From JBHHZJ01 sp046758005 (lineage in GTDB: Bacteria; Pseudomonadota; Alphaproteobacteria; Kiloniellales; J153), in assembly GCA_046758005.1 (NCBI GenBank), contig JBHHZJ010000142.1, forward strand, positions 1 through 6,292: DNA of 6,292 nt, written 5' to 3'. The first letter of the stretch is position 1, and every line of letters begins with the position of its first letter. Under the pieces are notes generated by a model. That model was not told where the DNA came from, did no database searches, and saw only the letters and a program-made list of their open reading frames with translations. Below are positions 4,938-6,292 of this stretch, piece after piece. Position numbers and translations under genes: made by a program.

Positions 4938-5735
4938 ATGAAGGGACTCACCAGACTGCTGGGATTTGGCCTATGCGCATTCGCGCTAAGTGCGCTTTTC
5001 ACCTCGCCATCCTCGGCCGATGTGGTGAACGACATCATCAAGAGGGGGGAGCTGCGCGTCGCCGTTCAAACCCAAGGTCCGCCTGTGAGCTTTGTCGACA
5101 AGAATGGTGAACGCACCGGCTTCGCCATCGAGGTCGTGAAGATGATGGCCAAGGACATGGGCGTTGAATTGAAGCTGCTCGACTATGACTGGAAGGGTCT
5201 GATTCCCGCCGTTCGGTCGGGCAAGGCCGATTTCCTGGCCGCCGATATGACGCCCAACGCCAAACGCACGCTGGTCTTGAGTTTCACGGAGCCCTATCTC
5301 TATAGCGACGTCGTCCTCTACGCCAAGAAAAGCAAGCCGTTCAAGAAATGGCAGGATGCCTGCAAGAAAGGCGTCACCGTCGGCGTCGTGCAGGGCAGCA
5401 GCAACGTCGGGCTCCTCAAGCAGAAATGCTCGGCGGCGGCGATCAAGGAGTTCGCCGGCGGCGGCGCAGCGGTCGCCCAGGCGGTCGCCGCCGACCGGGT
5501 TGACGCCGGCATCAACGACCAGGCGTCGGCGGCCGGCTACATGATCGAGTATCCGGAGTTTCACGTCCTTGATGGGGCGCCGAAACGCTGGCCCCTCAGC
5601 TTCGCCACGCGCCCCGAGGAGACCCACCTTTTGCGGTGGATGGACAACTACTTCATGCTGATCCGGAATGACGGTCGCCTGGATCAACTCGCCGACTATT
5701 GGATGCGCGGACCGGCCTGGAAGAAGGACCACTAA
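4938..5735 (+). CDS. amino acid ABC transporter periplasmic substrate-binding protein
   Basis: A 265-residue secreted solute-binding protein of the SBP_bac_3 family (family 3). The signal peptide has a basic N-terminus (MKGLTRLL), a hydrophobic core, and a likely cleavage after SSA (residue 27). The mature part begins DVVNDIIKRGELRVAV, the usual first strand, followed by GFAIEVVKMMA and the DMTPNAKRTLVLSFTEPY stretch (103-120). R110 there is at the position that normally binds the ligand carboxylate, and D194 (INDQ) is near where many relatives bind the amino group. Both point to an amino acid-like ligand, but its identity is open. C142 and C164 in the second lobe could form a disulfide in the periplasm. 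AGGGAG (4925-4930) is seven bases before the ATG. Probably repressed by the GntR protein through operators C and D. Confidence 0.95.
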   Translation: MKGLTRLLGFGLCAFALSALFTSPSSADVVNDIIKRGELRVAVQTQGPPVSFVDKNGERTGFAIEVVKMMAKDMGVELKLLDYDWKGLIPAVRSGKADFLAADMTPNAKRTLVLSFTEPYLYSDVVLYAKKSKPFKKWQDACKKGVTVGVVQGSSNVGLLKQKCSAAAIKEFAGGGAAVAQAVAADRVDAGINDQASAAGYMIEYPEFHVLDGAPKRWPLSFATRPEETHLLRWMDNYFMLIRNDGRLDQLADYWMRGPAWKKDH

Positions 5736-5781
5736 GCGGACGCAGCCGTTAGGCGGACCGGGCAGTTTCGCCGTGCAATCG

Positions 5782-5814
5782 CCGGGGGCTCTACCGAAAC
5801 GGGGGAGCCCCCGG
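5782..5814 (+). promoter_or_regulatory. strong hairpin between binding protein and permease genes
   Basis: CCGGGGGCTC (5782-5791) and GAGCCCCCGG (5805-5814) pair perfectly over ten bases, and an inner CCG-AAA-CGG can extend the structure. It lies in the 118-base gap after the binding protein stop, with no U run. Such hairpins in importer operons (the malE-malF gap is the classic case) protect the upstream mRNA or reduce readthrough, giving more binding protein than permease. Confidence 0.55.
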
Positions 5815-5853
5815 TCCCGTCGAACCAGGCGTTGATGTCTGACGATCGCGGCA

Positions 5854-6292
5854 ATGGATTGGGTCCTCGACTTCTACAACTACCGAGTCGTCGGCCAGTA
5901 TCTGCCCGAGTTCGCGCGCGGCGTCTGGTCAACCGCCTGGATCTCCGCGGTCGCGCTGGTCGTATCGCTCATCATCGGCACCGTCGTCGCCATGATGCGC
6001 ATGTCGGCCAATCCGATCTGGTGGCGTCTTGCCGCCGGATATCTTCAGACCATTCGCTCGACACCGCTGCTGGTTCAGATTTACCTCATCTACTTCACGT
6101 TGCCGGCCCTGCCGATCCTGGGACGCCGGCTCGACGAGATCGAGGGCGGGATCCTGGCTCTCGGGCTCAACGCCGGCGCCTACATGAGCGAGATCATTCG
6201 GGCCGGCATCGAATCCATATCGCGCGGTCAGATCGAGGGCGCGATGTCGGTCGGCATGAGCTTCATCCAGCGGATGCGTTACGTGGTCCTGC
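5854..6292 (+). CDS. amino acid ABC transporter permease, 3' end beyond window
   Basis: The first 146 codons of an inner membrane permease of the HisM/GlnP type; the gene runs off the right edge with no stop. A membrane segment at about residues 26-48 is followed by LQTIRSTPLLVQIYLIYFTLP (64-84, 21 residues interrupted here by the family's FIR-x-TPLL pattern), a hallmark of this group. The ATPase-docking EAA loop begins at RAGIESISRGQIEGAMSVG (116-134). The ATG at 5854 is the first in-frame start after a TGA at 5833, but no good ribosome binding site precedes it, so translation may be weak. It follows the binding protein gene by 118 bases and should form the membrane channel for the ATPase encoded at 3667-4422. 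A second permease gene probably follows outside the window. Confidence 0.93.
   Translation, partial: MDWVLDFYNYRVVGQYLPEFARGVWSTAWISAVALVVSLIIGTVVAMMRMSANPIWWRLAAGYLQTIRSTPLLVQIYLIYFTLPALPILGRRLDEIEGGILALGLNAGAYMSEIIRAGIESISRGQIEGAMSVGMSFIQRMRYVVL

Noticed and set aside
4986..5732. Minus-strand 248-codon frame
   Set aside because: Antisense to the binding protein gene; composition follows codon mirror bias.

Overview
The window looks like a piece of a GC-rich proteobacterial chromosome, most likely an alphaproteobacterium. This is judged from the strongly G/C-ending codons, the polar amino acid ABC transporter type, and a pair of short palindromic repeats around a CTTGA loop that resemble REP-like elements I recall from that class. 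No rRNA, tRNA, CRISPR array, transposase or phage gene is visible.

Left part (1-1349), minus strand: a MarR-family regulator (853-1314) is followed by a small multi-pass membrane protein of unknown function (126-803). Two near-identical 12-bp palindromes, one over the MarR promoter and one just upstream of the membrane gene, suggest one small autoregulated unit. The regulator has a cysteine at the spacing of the peroxide-sensing cysteine of OhrR, so an oxidant or electrophile signal is a reasonable guess.

Middle and right part (1503-6292): a minus-strand FAD-dependent oxidoreductase of the D-amino acid/sarcosine oxidase type (1503-2678) is divergent from a plus-strand GntR/HutC regulator (2817-3677). 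The regulator overlaps the ATPase gene of a polar amino acid ABC importer (3667-4422). After a 515-base gap come the periplasmic binding protein (4938-5735) and the first permease gene (5854 to the window edge, incomplete). Four copies of a palindrome of the form TGGTNTANACCA, two at the start of the regulator gene and two upstream of the binding protein gene, fit the published HutC-family operator. They tie the two halves of the transporter into one regulon. The likely theme is uptake of an amino acid-like or N-substituted amino acid compound and its oxidation by the flavoenzyme; the substrate cannot be read from the sequence.

The most unusual detail is a perfect 13-bp tandem duplication over the oxidoreductase start. 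It puts the well-placed ribosome binding site and its ATG out of frame and supplies a replacement in-frame ATG. With one copy removed, the older start would read straight into the FAD-binding motif. This could be a recent mutation, a reversible on/off switch, or a sequence error. Other notable points are operators embedded in the GntR coding sequence in a repeating W-x-I-P codon pattern, consensus promoters whose predicted start falls exactly on an ATG (leaderless mRNAs), and a REP/BIME-like double palindrome in the gap inside the transporter locus.
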